Below are positions 1-9,113 of a stretch of 64,000 bases of DNA, one piece after another. Made by a program: the position numbers and the translations under genes. The notes under the pieces were generated by a model. It did not search any database. It had not been told where the DNA came from and saw only the letters and a list, made by a program, of their open reading frames with translations. Each line of letters starts with the position of its first letter. Position 1 is the first letter of the stretch. The DNA is from CAVVJA01 sp963801715. GTDB taxonomy: Bacteria > Actinomycetota > Actinomycetes > Mycobacteriales > Jatrophihabitantaceae. The DNA lies in the NCBI GenBank assembly GCA_963801715.1, contig CAWDGB010000007.1:124001-188000 (forward strand), given 5' to 3'.

Positions 1-903
1 CGCGCGCAGCTGGCCGTCCTCGCCCAGTTCCAGCTCGCGCGGTGCGGACATGACGCCGAGGCTGTCGCCGACCGGGGCCGGGTCGAGATCGGTACGGATC
101 CATCCCAATTGGATTCTGCGGCCATCAGCCGCCCAGTACGACTGGGGGGCATACAGACGGTCGCCGTAGTCGAGGCGGCGGGTCGTTTCCGGCTTGAGCT
201 GGCCATCGTTCCACTCACCGGTCGCGTACCAGACGATCGGGACAGCTTCTCGGAACGGCTTGGTCTCTTCTATCAGCGACAGGATCAGGACGGTGCCGGT
301 TCCGGCCTCGAACACATCCGGGCATTCCCATACGGCGTCGGGAATGTCGCACCTGGTTGCATCGAGCACTGGGCGATCCAAGGTCCACTCACGAAGATCA
401 GTCGACGTATAGCCGAAGATCGTGCCGCCTCGATCGCGTGTCTTACCACCGATGGCCTGATGCCACTTGCCGGCGTGCCGGCGGACGCTGTGATCCCGGA
501 AGGCCAATACCTCGGGACCGGGTCGCTGTTCGATTATCGGGTTAGCGGCGTCCTTCTCGAATTGCTCGAGGGTGGGCTGGGTGGACCGAGCCAGGCACGG
601 CAGCTGCATGGCGCCGTCGACCCCGGTGTAGATGAGCGTTACGCCACCTTCGTCGTCCGCGATGGCGCAGCCGGAATAGCAACCGTTCGCGTCGTAGCTC
701 GTGCCGTCCGATCCAGGGCGGAGGGCTTCCGGGTGTTCCTGCCAGTTGATGAGATCCGCGGAACTGGCGTGGCCCCAGCCGATGCTGCCGAAGCTAGCGC
801 TGACCGGGTTGTGTTGGTAGAAGAGGTGGTGACGGCCGTTCCAGTGAATCAATCCGTTCGGGTCGTTCATCCACCCGATCGCCGGTGCGAAATGGAACAA
901 CAC
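1..903 (-). CDS. Glycoside hydrolase family 32 (sucrose/fructan hydrolase), 3' end cut by window edge
   Basis: Reading the minus strand from a GTG at 903 (preceded by GGCAGGGAG) gives a frame open to the window edge. It starts with the GH32 nucleophile motif WMNDPNG (about residues 11-17), followed by an FRDH motif and the acid/base motif WECPDVF. Near the visible end it reads GVMSAPREL, typical of the end of the five-bladed propeller. GH32 enzymes hydrolyse sucrose, sucrose-6-phosphate, levan or inulin; the exact substrate cannot be told. About 300 residues are visible and no signal peptide is seen, so a cytoplasmic invertase-like enzyme is most likely. The C-terminal beta-sandwich lies outside the window. 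Confidence 0.88.
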   Translation of the reverse strand, partial: MLFHFAPAIGWMNDPNGLIHWNGRHHLFYQHNPVSASFGSIGWGHASSADLINWQEHPEALRPGSDGTSYDANGCYSGCAIADDEGGVTLIYTGVDGAMQLPCLARSTQPTLEQFEKDAANPIIEQRPGPEVLAFRDHSVRRHAGKWHQAIGGKTRDRGGTIFGYTSTDLREWTLDRPVLDATRCDIPDAVWECPDVFEAGTGTVLILSLIEETKPFREAVPIVWYATGEWNDGQLKPETTRRLDYGDRLYAPQSYWAADGRRIQLGWIRTDLDPAPVGDSLGVMSAPRELELGEDGQLRA

Positions 904-1138
904 GGTGTGCTCCCTGCCGGGACATTGAGATAGGTCGGCTCAAATCGACGCTTGGTTAGCGGACGATCCGGCGACAATACCGTCCGGACTCGTTCCGCGA
1001 ATCCGTGACGGGCAAGCCCGACGACCCTCGCGACTGTCGGTATAGAGACCCTGGCACGAGCCACGAAAGCACCTCCGCGCGGCGGAGCCATGAGGACCGG
1101 CTTGGCGCGGCCGTGCGGCGGCTTGCGAAGATCGTCGA

Positions 1139-1621
1139 GTGGGCGGATCTCGGACCATCGAAGAGGACTCCGGACAGCTGAGCATCCAGGAGCGATTGTT
1201 TCCGACACTTCGCTGCTTTGGTTGCGGGCCAGCCAACCCGAAAGGCCTTCGGCTGCGTAGCTATCCCGCCGAGGGCTCGGTTGTCGCGGTCTTCACCCCG
1301 TGGCCGGAGCACGACAACGGACTGGGCTACCTCAACGGAGGCATCATCGCGACCGTGCTGGATTGTCATAGCGCGGCGGTCGTGTTGCTCGAGGCCGAAC
1401 GACACGACTGGACGGCCGGCGCGGGCGCGACCCTGCCGTATGTGACGGCTGGGCTGGACCTCCGGTACCTCCGACCGAGTCCGTTAGGAGAGACGGTGGA
1501 ACTCCGCGGCGTCGTGCTCTCGGCCGATGAGGCGGAGATCGTGGCGGAGGTCGAGTTGCTGTGGGACGGCAAGACTCGCGCAGCGGCTGAGGCGCGATGG
1601 AAACGCTGGTCGCCACGCTGA
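1139..1621 (+). CDS. PaaI/THEM4-like hotdog-fold thioesterase
   Basis: The 160-residue protein has the N-terminal CFGCGPANPKGL motif found in PaaI/THEM4-type hotdog proteins, then a hotdog core with LNGGIIATVLDCHS (helix with the catalytic acidic residue) and LRYLRPSPLGETVEL (beta strands). Members hydrolyse acyl-CoA thioesters. The start used is GTG at 1139; a downstream start is possible because the first 20 residues are not conserved in type. It converges with the ACT-adenylate kinase gene, leaving 29 bp between the two stops. Confidence 0.75.
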   Translation: MGGSRTIEEDSGQLSIQERLFPTLRCFGCGPANPKGLRLRSYPAEGSVVAVFTPWPEHDNGLGYLNGGIIATVLDCHSAAVVLLEAERHDWTAGAGATLPYVTAGLDLRYLRPSPLGETVELRGVVLSADEAEIVAEVELLWDGKTRAAAEARWKRWSPR

Positions 1622-1650
1622 CGCCTTCCGGCGACATGCCGGGATCGCGA

Positions 1651-2592
1651 TCATTCGTGCTTGGCGGCAAGCCGGGCGAGTATGGCCGCGTAGACGATCT
1701 CGAGGGTGGCGAGGATGTGCGCCGTGACCTCCTCGATGGGTGGCGTGCCATCGATGGTGATAAGAATGCCGCGCTCGTCGAACCAGCCCAGCAGCGGTGC
1801 AGTTACTTGGTGGTAAAGCTCTAGTCGTTTGGCGATGACTTCCGGGGTGTCGTCGGTACGGTGCTGGACGGTTGCCCGAGCCAGGAGCCGGTGAGTGAGC
1901 TCGTCGTCGTCAACGTCAAGGCATAGAGCGACGTCCGCGGTCATGTCGAGTTGGGTGGCGATGTCGAACGCGTCGTGGGCTTGCTCCATGGTGCGCGGTA
2001 TTCCGTCGATAACGTAGCCACCGTTCTTGTGCCTGGCGTCGGTTAACGCGTCGCGCAGCATTTCGAGAACGATGCTGTCTGGGACGAGGTCGCCACGAGC
2101 GAGAATGTCCCGCATCGCCAGGCCGAGGCTCGTCTCGTGGGCGATGTGGCTACGAAGCAGGTCGCCCGTGGCGATATGCGCCACGCCAAAGTGATTGGCG
2201 ATGATCGCGCCTTGGGTACCTTTGCCGGCCCCGGGTGGCGCGAGCAGCACCACCCGGATCGCGCGACGGCTGTAGTCGTGGTGGATATGCGGCGGTTCCA
2301 CCTGTGAGATCTCGACGTCATCGATCTGCCGTAACGCGGCGATGACGATGCGCGCGTGTTCCCGATCCGCGGCGAGGCAATTGATGTCGATCGTCATGCG
2401 CGGTAGGTCAGTACCCGATACGTCGAGCGCGGTTATCAGGCTGCCCCGCTCTGCTATTGCGTCAGCGACCGCGCCGACGAACTTCGGCACGGCCGGCGTA
2501 TGAAGCCGCACGTAGACGGAATACGCCAAAGCGGGCAGCGCGGACCCTGGGTGAGCGGCGTCGGCGGAGGTGCTGTCACCTGGCGCCGACAT
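1651..2592 (-). CDS. ACT domain-adenylate kinase fusion protein
   Basis: The 313-residue product has two parts. Residues about 23-97 (beginning AYSVYVRL, ending near DDVEISQVEP) look like an ACT domain of the type at the N-terminus of some actinobacterial malic enzymes. Residues about 112-305 are an adenylate kinase: Walker A APPGAGKGTQ (118-127), AMP-binding TGDLLR (142-147), DGIPRT (196-201) and a short LID lacking zinc cysteines. ADK converts ATP+AMP to 2 ADP; an ACT domain usually binds a small metabolite and would give allosteric control. The usual bacterial ADK is a stand-alone enzyme of about 180-215 residues, so this is likely a second, regulated kinase rather than the housekeeping copy. 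Confidence 0.85.
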   Translation of the reverse strand: MSAPGDSTSADAAHPGSALPALAYSVYVRLHTPAVPKFVGAVADAIAERGSLITALDVSGTDLPRMTIDINCLAADREHARIVIAALRQIDDVEISQVEPPHIHHDYSRRAIRVVLLAPPGAGKGTQGAIIANHFGVAHIATGDLLRSHIAHETSLGLAMRDILARGDLVPDSIVLEMLRDALTDARHKNGGYVIDGIPRTMEQAHDAFDIATQLDMTADVALCLDVDDDELTHRLLARATVQHRTDDTPEVIAKRLELYHQVTAPLLGWFDERGILITIDGTPPIEEVTAHILATLEIVYAAILARLAAKHE

Positions 2593-2709
2593 CTCGGTGG
2601 TCTCCTCGGATCAGACGGAGGACGTGTCGTGCCCGGTGATCATATCGGTAGGAGCGGCTGCCCCGAACGCGGACGAACTAGGGCCGCGCTAGCCAGCAGC
2701 CGAACCGGT

Positions 2710-5094
2710 CTAGCCTGCTAACGCGTCTGTCCTTTCGTAGAGGGTTGTCCGCTGCACGGCGTATCGGCCCGCGGCGCGGGCAACGGCGTCGAACGCCTGG
2801 GCATCCAGCACTTGGCCGTGGGTCGCGCCCGCGGCCCGGCTGATGTTTTCCTCCATGAGAGTGCCGCCGAGGTCGTTGACCCCGGCGCGAAGGAGTTGCG
2901 CCGCTCCCTCGCGACCGAGCTTCACCCAGGAGGCTTGGATGTTCGGGATCGATCCGTGGTAGGCGATCCGTGCGACGGCGTGTACCAGCACGACCTCCCG
3001 CCAGGTCGGTCCGCGTCGAGCAGCGCGCTTGAGGTAGATCGGCGCCGCCATATGCACGAACGGCAGGCCGACGAACTCGGTGAACCCGCCGGTACGATCC
3101 TGCAGCGCCCGGGTGACGAGCAGGTGCCGCGCCCAGTGGCGCGGCTGTTCGATGGCGCCGAACATCATGGTCACATTGCTGCGCAGTCCGACTGCGTGCG
3201 CGGCCTCGTGCGCGGCGAGCCACTCTTCGGTATTCACCTTGTCCGGGCACAGAACTCGGCGCACATCGTCGTCGAGGATTTCCGCAGCGGTGCCGGGTAG
3301 CGTCTTGAGCCCGGCCCGCTTCAGGCGCGTCAGGTAGTCGGTCAGGGGCTCGCTGAGCCGTCGTGCACCCTCGGTGACCTCCAGTGCGGTAAAGCCGTGA
3401 ATGTGCATCCCGGGGACGGCGTCATGCACCGCTTGCGCGGCCTCGACGTAGAAGTTGCCGTCGAAGCTGGGGTGAATACCGCCCTGCATGCACACTTCGG
3501 TGGCTCCGCGGTCCCAGGCCTCCCGAGCCCGGCCGGCGATCTCGTCGAGCGACAGTAGATACGGCTTGCCTCGAAGGTTGAGCGACAGCGGGCCTTTGGA
3601 GAACCCACAGAAGGTGCAGCGGAAGGTGCACACGTTGGTGTAGTTGATGTTCCGGTTGATCACATAGGTGACGGCGTCCCCGATGGCTTCCTGGCGCAGC
3701 TGGTCCGCGAACTTGGCCACGGCCGCAACCTCGGGTCCGCGAGACCCGAGCAGAGTCACGAGTTCGTCCTCCCCGAGGCGATCGCCGGCGCCCGCCGCGT
3801 CGAGCACGTCGCGCACGGCGCCTCGTGCGGCCGGCCTCGCCGGCACCAGGAGCTGCGGCGTCGTGTCAGCGCCCGCGTACCAGGCGGTCGAACGCCGGCC
3901 GATTTGCACGACCTCCGCTCCAGTACCGACGTTTGCGGCGGCCTGATGACGCTCCGGCCAGAGCGCGCCCGGGTCGTCGCGGGCCAGGCCGGTGGCGTCG
4001 GAGCGGTCGAGTACCGGAAAGCGCGTTGCCGAATCGAGCCAGCGTTCTGGCCGCAGCGCGAACTCCGGATAAACAGTGAGCCGAGGCACGAGCGCGTAGC
4101 CATGGCCTTCGGTGACACGGCGCAGCGTGTCCAACGCCGGCCAGGGGCGTTCCGGATTGACGTGGTCGGCCGTGACCGGTGAAACGCCACCCCAATCGTC
4201 GATGCCGGCATCGAGCAGTCCGGCCAGCCCAGCTTCGTCGGTGAGGTTCGGCGGAGCCTGGACGTGCACGTCGAGCGGCAGGATCAGTCGGGCCAGCGCG
4301 ATTGCCCGCAGGTGATCCTCCGCTGGGCAGGCTGGCGCCGCGCGCATCGCTGTCCCCGGTTTGGGGAGGAAGTTCTGAACGATGGCCTCTTGGACATGGC
4401 GATGCTGGGCGTGGCTGTCGGCAATGGCGCACAGCGCGTCGATGCGGTCAACCTCGGTCTCGCCGATGCCGACGAGGATTCCAGTCGTAAACGGAATGGC
4501 GAGGCGGCCAGCAGCGTCGAGGGTGGCCAGCCGACGATCTGGTGTCTTGTCCGGTGCTCCCCGGTGCGCCGCCAAGTCAGGCCGCACGGACTCGATCATC
4601 ATCCCCTGGGAGGGCGTAACCGATCGCAGCGACGCTAGCTCATCGGCCGAGATTGCTCCGGCGTTGGCGTGCGGCAGCAGCCCGGTCTCGGTAAGCACGA
4701 GATCGCACATCGCCCGCAGGTAGTCGACCGTCGAGGAGAATCCGTGGGTGTGCAGCCAGGCCCGCGCTTCCGGATAGCGCGATTCTGGACTTTCACCCAG
4801 GGTGAACAACGCTTCGTGGCAGCCGGCGTCGGCACCAGCAGCGGCGATGCCAAGAACCTCGTCAGCGGACAAGTACGGCGCGGTGAGCGCCCGCGGCGCC
4901 GTTGCGAACGTGCAGTACCCGCAACGGTCGCGGCACAGTCGGGTGAGAGGGATGAACACCTTGGGGGAGTAGGTGATTCGAGTGCCGAACGCGCTATCGC
5001 GTCGAGATCGAGCGGCGTGGATGAGCGCTTGGGTCGACAGTCCGGCAAGCGAGCGAGGCACCGAGGCGACGGCGGTCACTCCGCGATCATCCAT
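2710..5094 (-). CDS. fbiC: FO synthase, fused CofG-CofH radical SAM enzyme (FbiC)
   Basis: The 794-residue protein contains two radical SAM modules. The N-terminal CofG half has its 4Fe-4S triad in CRDRCGYC (Cys54, 58, 61), and the C-terminal CofH half has CTFRCTFC (Cys489, 493, 496). FbiC joins 5-amino-6-ribitylamino-uracil and tyrosine into 7,8-didemethyl-8-hydroxy-5-deazariboflavin, the F420 chromophore. The fused form is characteristic of actinobacteria. Its presence fits the DDN-type F420-dependent oxidoreductase genes elsewhere in the window (16.4 and 21.3 kb). It stands alone, without other fbi genes. Confidence 0.97.
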   Translation of the reverse strand: MDDRGVTAVASVPRSLAGLSTQALIHAARSRRDSAFGTRITYSPKVFIPLTRLCRDRCGYCTFATAPRALTAPYLSADEVLGIAAAGADAGCHEALFTLGESPESRYPEARAWLHTHGFSSTVDYLRAMCDLVLTETGLLPHANAGAISADELASLRSVTPSQGMMIESVRPDLAAHRGAPDKTPDRRLATLDAAGRLAIPFTTGILVGIGETEVDRIDALCAIADSHAQHRHVQEAIVQNFLPKPGTAMRAAPACPAEDHLRAIALARLILPLDVHVQAPPNLTDEAGLAGLLDAGIDDWGGVSPVTADHVNPERPWPALDTLRRVTEGHGYALVPRLTVYPEFALRPERWLDSATRFPVLDRSDATGLARDDPGALWPERHQAAANVGTGAEVVQIGRRSTAWYAGADTTPQLLVPARPAARGAVRDVLDAAGAGDRLGEDELVTLLGSRGPEVAAVAKFADQLRQEAIGDAVTYVINRNINYTNVCTFRCTFCGFSKGPLSLNLRGKPYLLSLDEIAGRAREAWDRGATEVCMQGGIHPSFDGNFYVEAAQAVHDAVPGMHIHGFTALEVTEGARRLSEPLTDYLTRLKRAGLKTLPGTAAEILDDDVRRVLCPDKVNTEEWLAAHEAAHAVGLRSNVTMMFGAIEQPRHWARHLLVTRALQDRTGGFTEFVGLPFVHMAAPIYLKRAARRGPTWREVVLVHAVARIAYHGSIPNIQASWVKLGREGAAQLLRAGVNDLGGTLMEENISRAAGATHGQVLDAQAFDAVARAAGRYAVQRTTLYERTDALAG

Positions 5095-5301
5095 GACTCA
5101 GCCAGCAGGCAAAGACCCACTGCCGGGTAAGCGAGGTACTGCGCGTCTGGCACTGGAGCTCCCAATGACGAGGTGGCCCTGTCGGAACAGTAGCTCGTGT
5201 ACCCCGCCCGAATGCCGAGCCGGGTCCCGGCCCACTCGCACGGGCGCCTGCGCAGCTCGCGCGAGCTGAGTAGCGGGGTCCATCGCACAGTCGCCGGTAC
5301 G

Positions 5302-6075
5302 TCAGGCCGCGAAGCGATCGACGAAACGGCGAAGGATGGCCGGCGGGTGAATGACTTTGGCGTGTCGCGTCGATTCCTTCAGTGACTCGGCCGTGTCGGG
5401 ATCGAAGTAGCCGAAGTGCTTGTAGACCTCGATGCGGGTGCAGATTCCGGCCACATCCAATTCAGGATGGAATTGCGTCGCATAGATATTCCGGCCGACG
5501 CGGAAGGCTTGCACTGGACAGGCTGGTGAGCTCGCCAGCAATACGGCGCCCGTCGGAAGCTCGCTGACCGCTTCCTTGTGGCCGACGAAGGCCTCGAACC
5601 CGTCCGGAACGTCGGCGAACAGCGGATCGGTGCGTCCAGCGGGAGTGAGCGATACCTGGACGGATCCGATGGGCTCGGCGAACCTACGGTCGATGGTGGC
5701 GCCGATATGCGCCCCAAGAGCGCCAATTCCGTAACAGCAGCCAAGGAACGGAAAGTCGCGCGCGACGACGTCGTCGAGCAACCTGAGCACGTCGGTTTCT
5801 GCTCGGCGCTGGTCGGCGGACTTGTCGGCTGGAGGATCGCTGATGTTGTACGGTCCACCACCGAGAATGACGCCGGAGCAGCGATCGAGGTCGACGTCGC
5901 CGAGCGGCTCTCGATACAACCGGATCCGGTGCACCTCGCGTTCGTCCAGCCCACCAAAGCGCATGACGGCTGAGTACTCATCGTCGGCCGCGGCCTCCTG
6001 GGCGCGGATCGACAGAAAGAGAAACGGGGCAGGAGAAGGTCGATTTCGCATAGGCCGTTGCAGCGTATCGCCCAT
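5302..6075 (-). CDS. Class I glutamine amidotransferase (GMP synthase-like domain protein)
   Basis: The 257-residue protein has a class I glutamine amidotransferase triad: the nucleophile region FLGCCYGIGALG, and the His-x-Glu of ATQFHPELD. GGGPYNISDP upstream is the usual first glycine loop. Stand-alone members of this kind resemble the GATase part of GMP synthase but lack the synthetase domain; their acceptor is unknown. A start at an internal ATG (6051) is possible because no clear ribosome binding site precedes 6075. Confidence 0.85.
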   Translation of the reverse strand: MGDTLQRPMRNRPSPAPFLFLSIRAQEAAADDEYSAVMRFGGLDEREVHRIRLYREPLGDVDLDRCSGVILGGGPYNISDPPADKSADQRRAETDVLRLLDDVVARDFPFLGCCYGIGALGAHIGATIDRRFAEPIGSVQVSLTPAGRTDPLFADVPDGFEAFVGHKEAVSELPTGAVLLASSPACPVQAFRVGRNIYATQFHPELDVAGICTRIEVYKHFGYFDPDTAESLKESTRHAKVIHPPAILRRFVDRFAA

Positions 6076-6103
6076 TCGTGCTGCGAGCGGTTCGAGGTGA
6101 TCC

Positions 6104-7003
6104 TCAGCCGAATCGATCGTAATCGCCGATCACCTCCTCAATGATTGGTACGTTCAGTTCCCAGGCCGCGTCGTCGGCGTCGCCGCCCAGGCTGATCAGC
6201 GCCTTCCAGAGCACCCATCCACGGGCCCGCGCCCAGGTATCGGCGTCTTGCTGCACACGGTTGCGAAAGATATCTCGGCTGCGCCCATGGAAGAAGGTCC
6301 ACGCGATGACGAGGTCGGAGGCGGGATCGCCGACGCCGCACGTCCCGAAGTCGATGACGGCAGTGAGTCGGCCATCCCGCACGAGCAGGTTCCCGCTGGC
6401 CATGTCGCCGTGAAACCACACGGGTGCCCGGCTCCAGCTCGTGGCGAGCGCCGCGTCCCAGACTGTCGCGGCAGCGTCGACATCAATGCGGCCGCGCAAC
6501 GCGCCTAAGCACTCTCGGGTTTCGTTGTCGTAGAACTTGAGTGACGCGCCACGGTAAAAGCTGTGCGCACCGGCAATCGGCCCGTCGATTGCGTCGATCC
6601 GCTGCAAAGCCAGCAGGAACTCGGCGATGGAGATCGCAAAGCCACCAAGGTCGACGGGAGGCTGCTCTAGTGCGGTTCGGCCATCGAGCCAGGGCCGAAC
6701 TGACCAACAAAATGGGTAGCCCCCGCCCGGTCGCCCCGTCGCCAGGGGTACCGGCACGGCAACCGGTAGCGACGGGGCCAGGATCGGCAGCCAGCGGTCT
6801 TCCTTCTCGACGGCGGATGCGTAGCTCGCCGCTGTCGGTAGACGAACCGACAGCTGCGTGCCGAGCCGGTAGGTGCGGTTGTCCCACCCGTCCGCCGCAA
6901 CCGGGGTCACGGGTAGGTCGCGCCACTGCGGGAACTGGGTAGCAATCAATCGCCGCACCAGCGGCGCGTCAATCCCAGCCCGACCATCCGGCACGTCCCT
7001 CAC
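6104..7003 (-). CDS. Aminoglycoside phosphotransferase (APH/choline kinase-like) family protein
   Basis: The kinase fold shows VWFHGDMASGNLLV (catalytic HGD loop) and VIDFGTCGVGDPASDL (metal-binding DFG loop). Family members phosphorylate small hydroxylated molecules such as aminoglycosides or homoserine; the substrate is unknown. The open frame reaches an ATG at 7147, but that would overlap the dehalogenase gene and adds residues of poor quality, so I use the GTG at 7003 (299 residues). Its ribosome binding site is weak, so the start is uncertain. Confidence 0.8.
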   Translation of the reverse strand: MRDVPDGRAGIDAPLVRRLIATQFPQWRDLPVTPVAADGWDNRTYRLGTQLSVRLPTAASYASAVEKEDRWLPILAPSLPVAVPVPLATGRPGGGYPFCWSVRPWLDGRTALEQPPVDLGGFAISIAEFLLALQRIDAIDGPIAGAHSFYRGASLKFYDNETRECLGALRGRIDVDAAATVWDAALATSWSRAPVWFHGDMASGNLLVRDGRLTAVIDFGTCGVGDPASDLVIAWTFFHGRSRDIFRNRVQQDADTWARARGWVLWKALISLGGDADDAAWELNVPIIEEVIGDYDRFG

Positions 7004-7061
7004 AGTGGTCGGGATCGTAAGCCGTGCTCCGTGTGGTGCACCAGGTAATTGCGCCCCGGGG

Positions 7062-7937
7062 TTAGGTGTCCGAGGTCCCCGGCCACCAGTCCCGGATCGC
7101 AGCGACGATCTCGTCCGGAGCGTCTTCCTGGATGTAATGTGAGGCACCCGTCAAGATCACGGTCCGATGGTTAGGAAAAGTGCGTTCCCAGCGAAGTCTC
7201 TGCGGTTCCCGGAACGCCTGGTCGCGGTCGCCCCACACGATCAGCGCCGGCAAGGAGGTAAGGCGGGCAAGTCCTTGCTCGACCTCGGTCAGCAGCTCGT
7301 AGGCGGACAGGATCTCCCGGGGCAGGACGTGCACGGGGATCCGTGACTCCGGCGTGGGGTGCGGGCCTTGATACATGGCCTTCTCGCCCTTGGTCAACTT
7401 CTTGCGCTTGATTCCACCCGGCAAGAACACCTTCGTGAATACGTCCATGCGTTCGACCAGAAACCGGCCGGGCATATCGCTACCCATAAGTTTGGAGAAC
7501 CGCTCGAAGGTCTTGTCACCGTTCACCGGCCAGCCGAAGGTGTTGCCGATGACGAGAGCCCGGAAGCGGTCCGGATGCCGCACCGCGACCGACAACCCGA
7601 TCGGGCCGCCCCAGTCTTGGAGCATCATCGTGATGCCGTCGAGCCCAAGCACGTTCACAAAGCCCTCGACAACGCTGGCGTGCTCGGCGGCCGTGTATTG
7701 GTAGCCGGGCGGCGCCTCGGATAGCCCAAAACCTGGATAGTCGAGCGCGATGCAGCGGAATCGGCCCTTGAGAGCCGTGACGATGTGCCGGTAGAGAAAT
7801 GACCAGGTGGGGTTGCCGTGCAGTCCCAGGAACACCGGGCCTTGACCCTCGTCGATGTAATGGACCTGCGCCCCGTCGATCTGTGCGAAATGGCTCTCGA
7901 ACGGAAACAACGTCTCATCGACCCAGGCCGGTCCCAT
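7062..7937 (-). CDS. Haloalkane dehalogenase-like alpha/beta hydrolase
   Basis: The 291-residue alpha/beta hydrolase shows the oxyanion motif HGNPTWSF, the nucleophile Asp with an adjacent halide-binding Trp in LQDWGGPIG, an acid candidate in VWGDRDQAF and the catalytic His in GASHYIQEDAP. Asp nucleophile plus Trp is the signature of haloalkane dehalogenases (hydrolysis of a C-halogen bond), and the pattern fits the HLD-I/DhlA-like group best. The start is ATG 7937, preceded by GGGAGGTG; the frame stays open further upstream to 8060 but without support. Confidence 0.85.
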   Translation of the reverse strand: MGPAWVDETLFPFESHFAQIDGAQVHYIDEGQGPVFLGLHGNPTWSFLYRHIVTALKGRFRCIALDYPGFGLSEAPPGYQYTAAEHASVVEGFVNVLGLDGITMMLQDWGGPIGLSVAVRHPDRFRALVIGNTFGWPVNGDKTFERFSKLMGSDMPGRFLVERMDVFTKVFLPGGIKRKKLTKGEKAMYQGPHPTPESRIPVHVLPREILSAYELLTEVEQGLARLTSLPALIVWGDRDQAFREPQRLRWERTFPNHRTVILTGASHYIQEDAPDEIVAAIRDWWPGTSDT

Positions 7938-8388
7938 GATGCACACCTCCCGATCAGAATGCTGTCCTCCCCGGGTATTGCCATCGCTGCCGGACAGGGT
8001 TGACACGGCGTCAGTACCCGTCCAGCCCGGGTGGACCCGCGAAACCCGCCGTCCGCGCAACGTGACTCACGTCACTCTATCCACGACTGGGCGACGCCGA
8101 ACCGGTTCACGTGCCGTCGTCCTATCGCCCAACACGATCTCTTTCTGCTCGCAATTAACTGCGGACGGTGTACGACACGCCATCCGGCTAGACATGGCGC
8201 GTAAGAAGGCGGTAAGTGTTTCGCCTGCGGCCCTCGGCGACGACTCGGATAGCTCTTGCCGAGGGCTGCATTCATCGAATGGTTTACCGCGACGTATCGA
8301 GAGAATCTCGAAACCTCGAGCTGACGTCGAGACCGTCAATGGGGCTGTGATGTGCGCCTACGCGGCGCCCGCCTCAAGAGGGTGCCGG
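7938..8388. other. Intergenic region between dehalogenase and fluoride exporter genes
   Basis: No convincing gene is seen in these 451 bases. The short open frames on both strands have no family features or ribosome binding sites. The dehalogenase promoter should lie near 7950-8060. Confidence 0.5.
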
Positions 8389-8754
8389 TCATAGCTGGGC
8401 CAAGGCGATACCAGCCGCGGCGATCGCGAGGCCCGCGGCGAAGCTGCCGACGATGTTCACCGCGGCTTCGAGCAGATCGCCGGTCTCAACGAGTGCGAGC
8501 GATTCCCACGCCCAGGTTGAGAGCGTCGTATACCCCCCAGCCAACCCGGTGCCAATGATCAACGTAGGAGCTGTGGGTAGTCCGTGGTGCAGGGCGAGCC
8601 CGGTGACCACCCCGAGAAGCAGGCTCCCCGACAGGTTGATGACCAGGGTGCCGTACGGGAAGTCTCCACCGGTGCGATATTGAACGATCTGGTCGACCAG
8701 GTAGCGGAGGACAGCGCCAAGACCGGCCGCCAGCGCGACCGCAACGGCGAGCAT
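8389..8754 (-). CDS. crcB: CrcB/Fluc fluoride ion channel, subunit 2
   Basis: The 121-residue protein has four predicted membrane helices with Fluc-type features: an N-terminal GAVLRYLVDQ, the central asparagine motif GTLVINLSGSLLLG and GLAGGYTTLSTWAWE. Fluc channels export fluoride as dual-topology dimers; where two genes occur together they usually form heterodimers. The start ATG overlaps the TGA of the DUF190 gene (ATGA), so it is translationally coupled as the last gene of the crcB-DUF190-crcB operon. Confidence 0.92.
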   Translation of the reverse strand: MLAVAVALAAGLGAVLRYLVDQIVQYRTGGDFPYGTLVINLSGSLLLGVVTGLALHHGLPTAPTLIIGTGLAGGYTTLSTWAWESLALVETGDLLEAAVNIVGSFAAGLAIAAAGIALAQL

Positions 8755-9113
8755 CAGCCCTCCCTGGAGCTGCGCCCAGCCGGATTGCCGACATAGCGGA
8801 CGACGTCGACCTGGTCGACGATCACCAGTCCGCCTGTCACCAGTTCATCGAGCTGCGGCAAAAACGCTTCGATGCGTTCGGCCGAATCCACGATGACGAT
8901 GCAGACGGGCAGGTCCTCGGAGAGGCTGAGCAGACGGGCAGTATGCAGATGTCCTGTTGCCCCGAAGCCGTCCGTGCCCCGAAACACCGAGCATCCGGCG
9001 AGTCCGGCCCGGCGAGCTCGGTCGACGATCTCCGTGGACAAGGAATGGTGCCGATAGTGGTCGGACTCGCCGATGAAGACAGTCAGTCGCCTGGCTGGAC
9101 CATGCGTTATCAA
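8754..9113 (-). CDS. DUF190 protein (fluoride operon accessory)
   Basis: This 119-residue protein matches the DUF190 pattern: an N-terminal LTVFIGESDHYRHHSL, a GCSVFRGTDGFG loop and a C-terminal IVDQVDVVRYV. Folds of this family are PII-like, and the genes often neighbour crcB, but the molecular role is unproven. The start is TTG 9113 because AAAGGAG lies 6 bases upstream and TTGA overlaps the stop of the upstream crcB. The open frame extends further upstream but would run through that crcB. Confidence 0.88.
   Translation of the reverse strand: MITHGPARRLTVFIGESDHYRHHSLSTEIVDRARRAGLAGCSVFRGTDGFGATGHLHTARLLSLSEDLPVCIVIVDSAERIEAFLPQLDELVTGGLVIVDQVDVVRYVGNPAGRSSREG

Noticed and set aside
109..933. 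Long plus-strand open frame of 274 codons
   Set aside because: It is antisense to a GH32 gene whose motifs (WMNDPNG, WECPDVF) are clear on the minus strand.
940..1236. Minus-strand frame resembling the N-terminus of a LacI-type regulator (VSIPTVARVVGLARHGF)
   Set aside because: The similarity is short, the recognition helix is not convincing and the frame overlaps the thioesterase gene start and has no ribosome binding site.
8067..8339. Minus-strand 90-codon frame between dehalogenase and crcB genes
   Set aside because: No start signal, no domain and amino acid composition typical of antisense GC-rich DNA.
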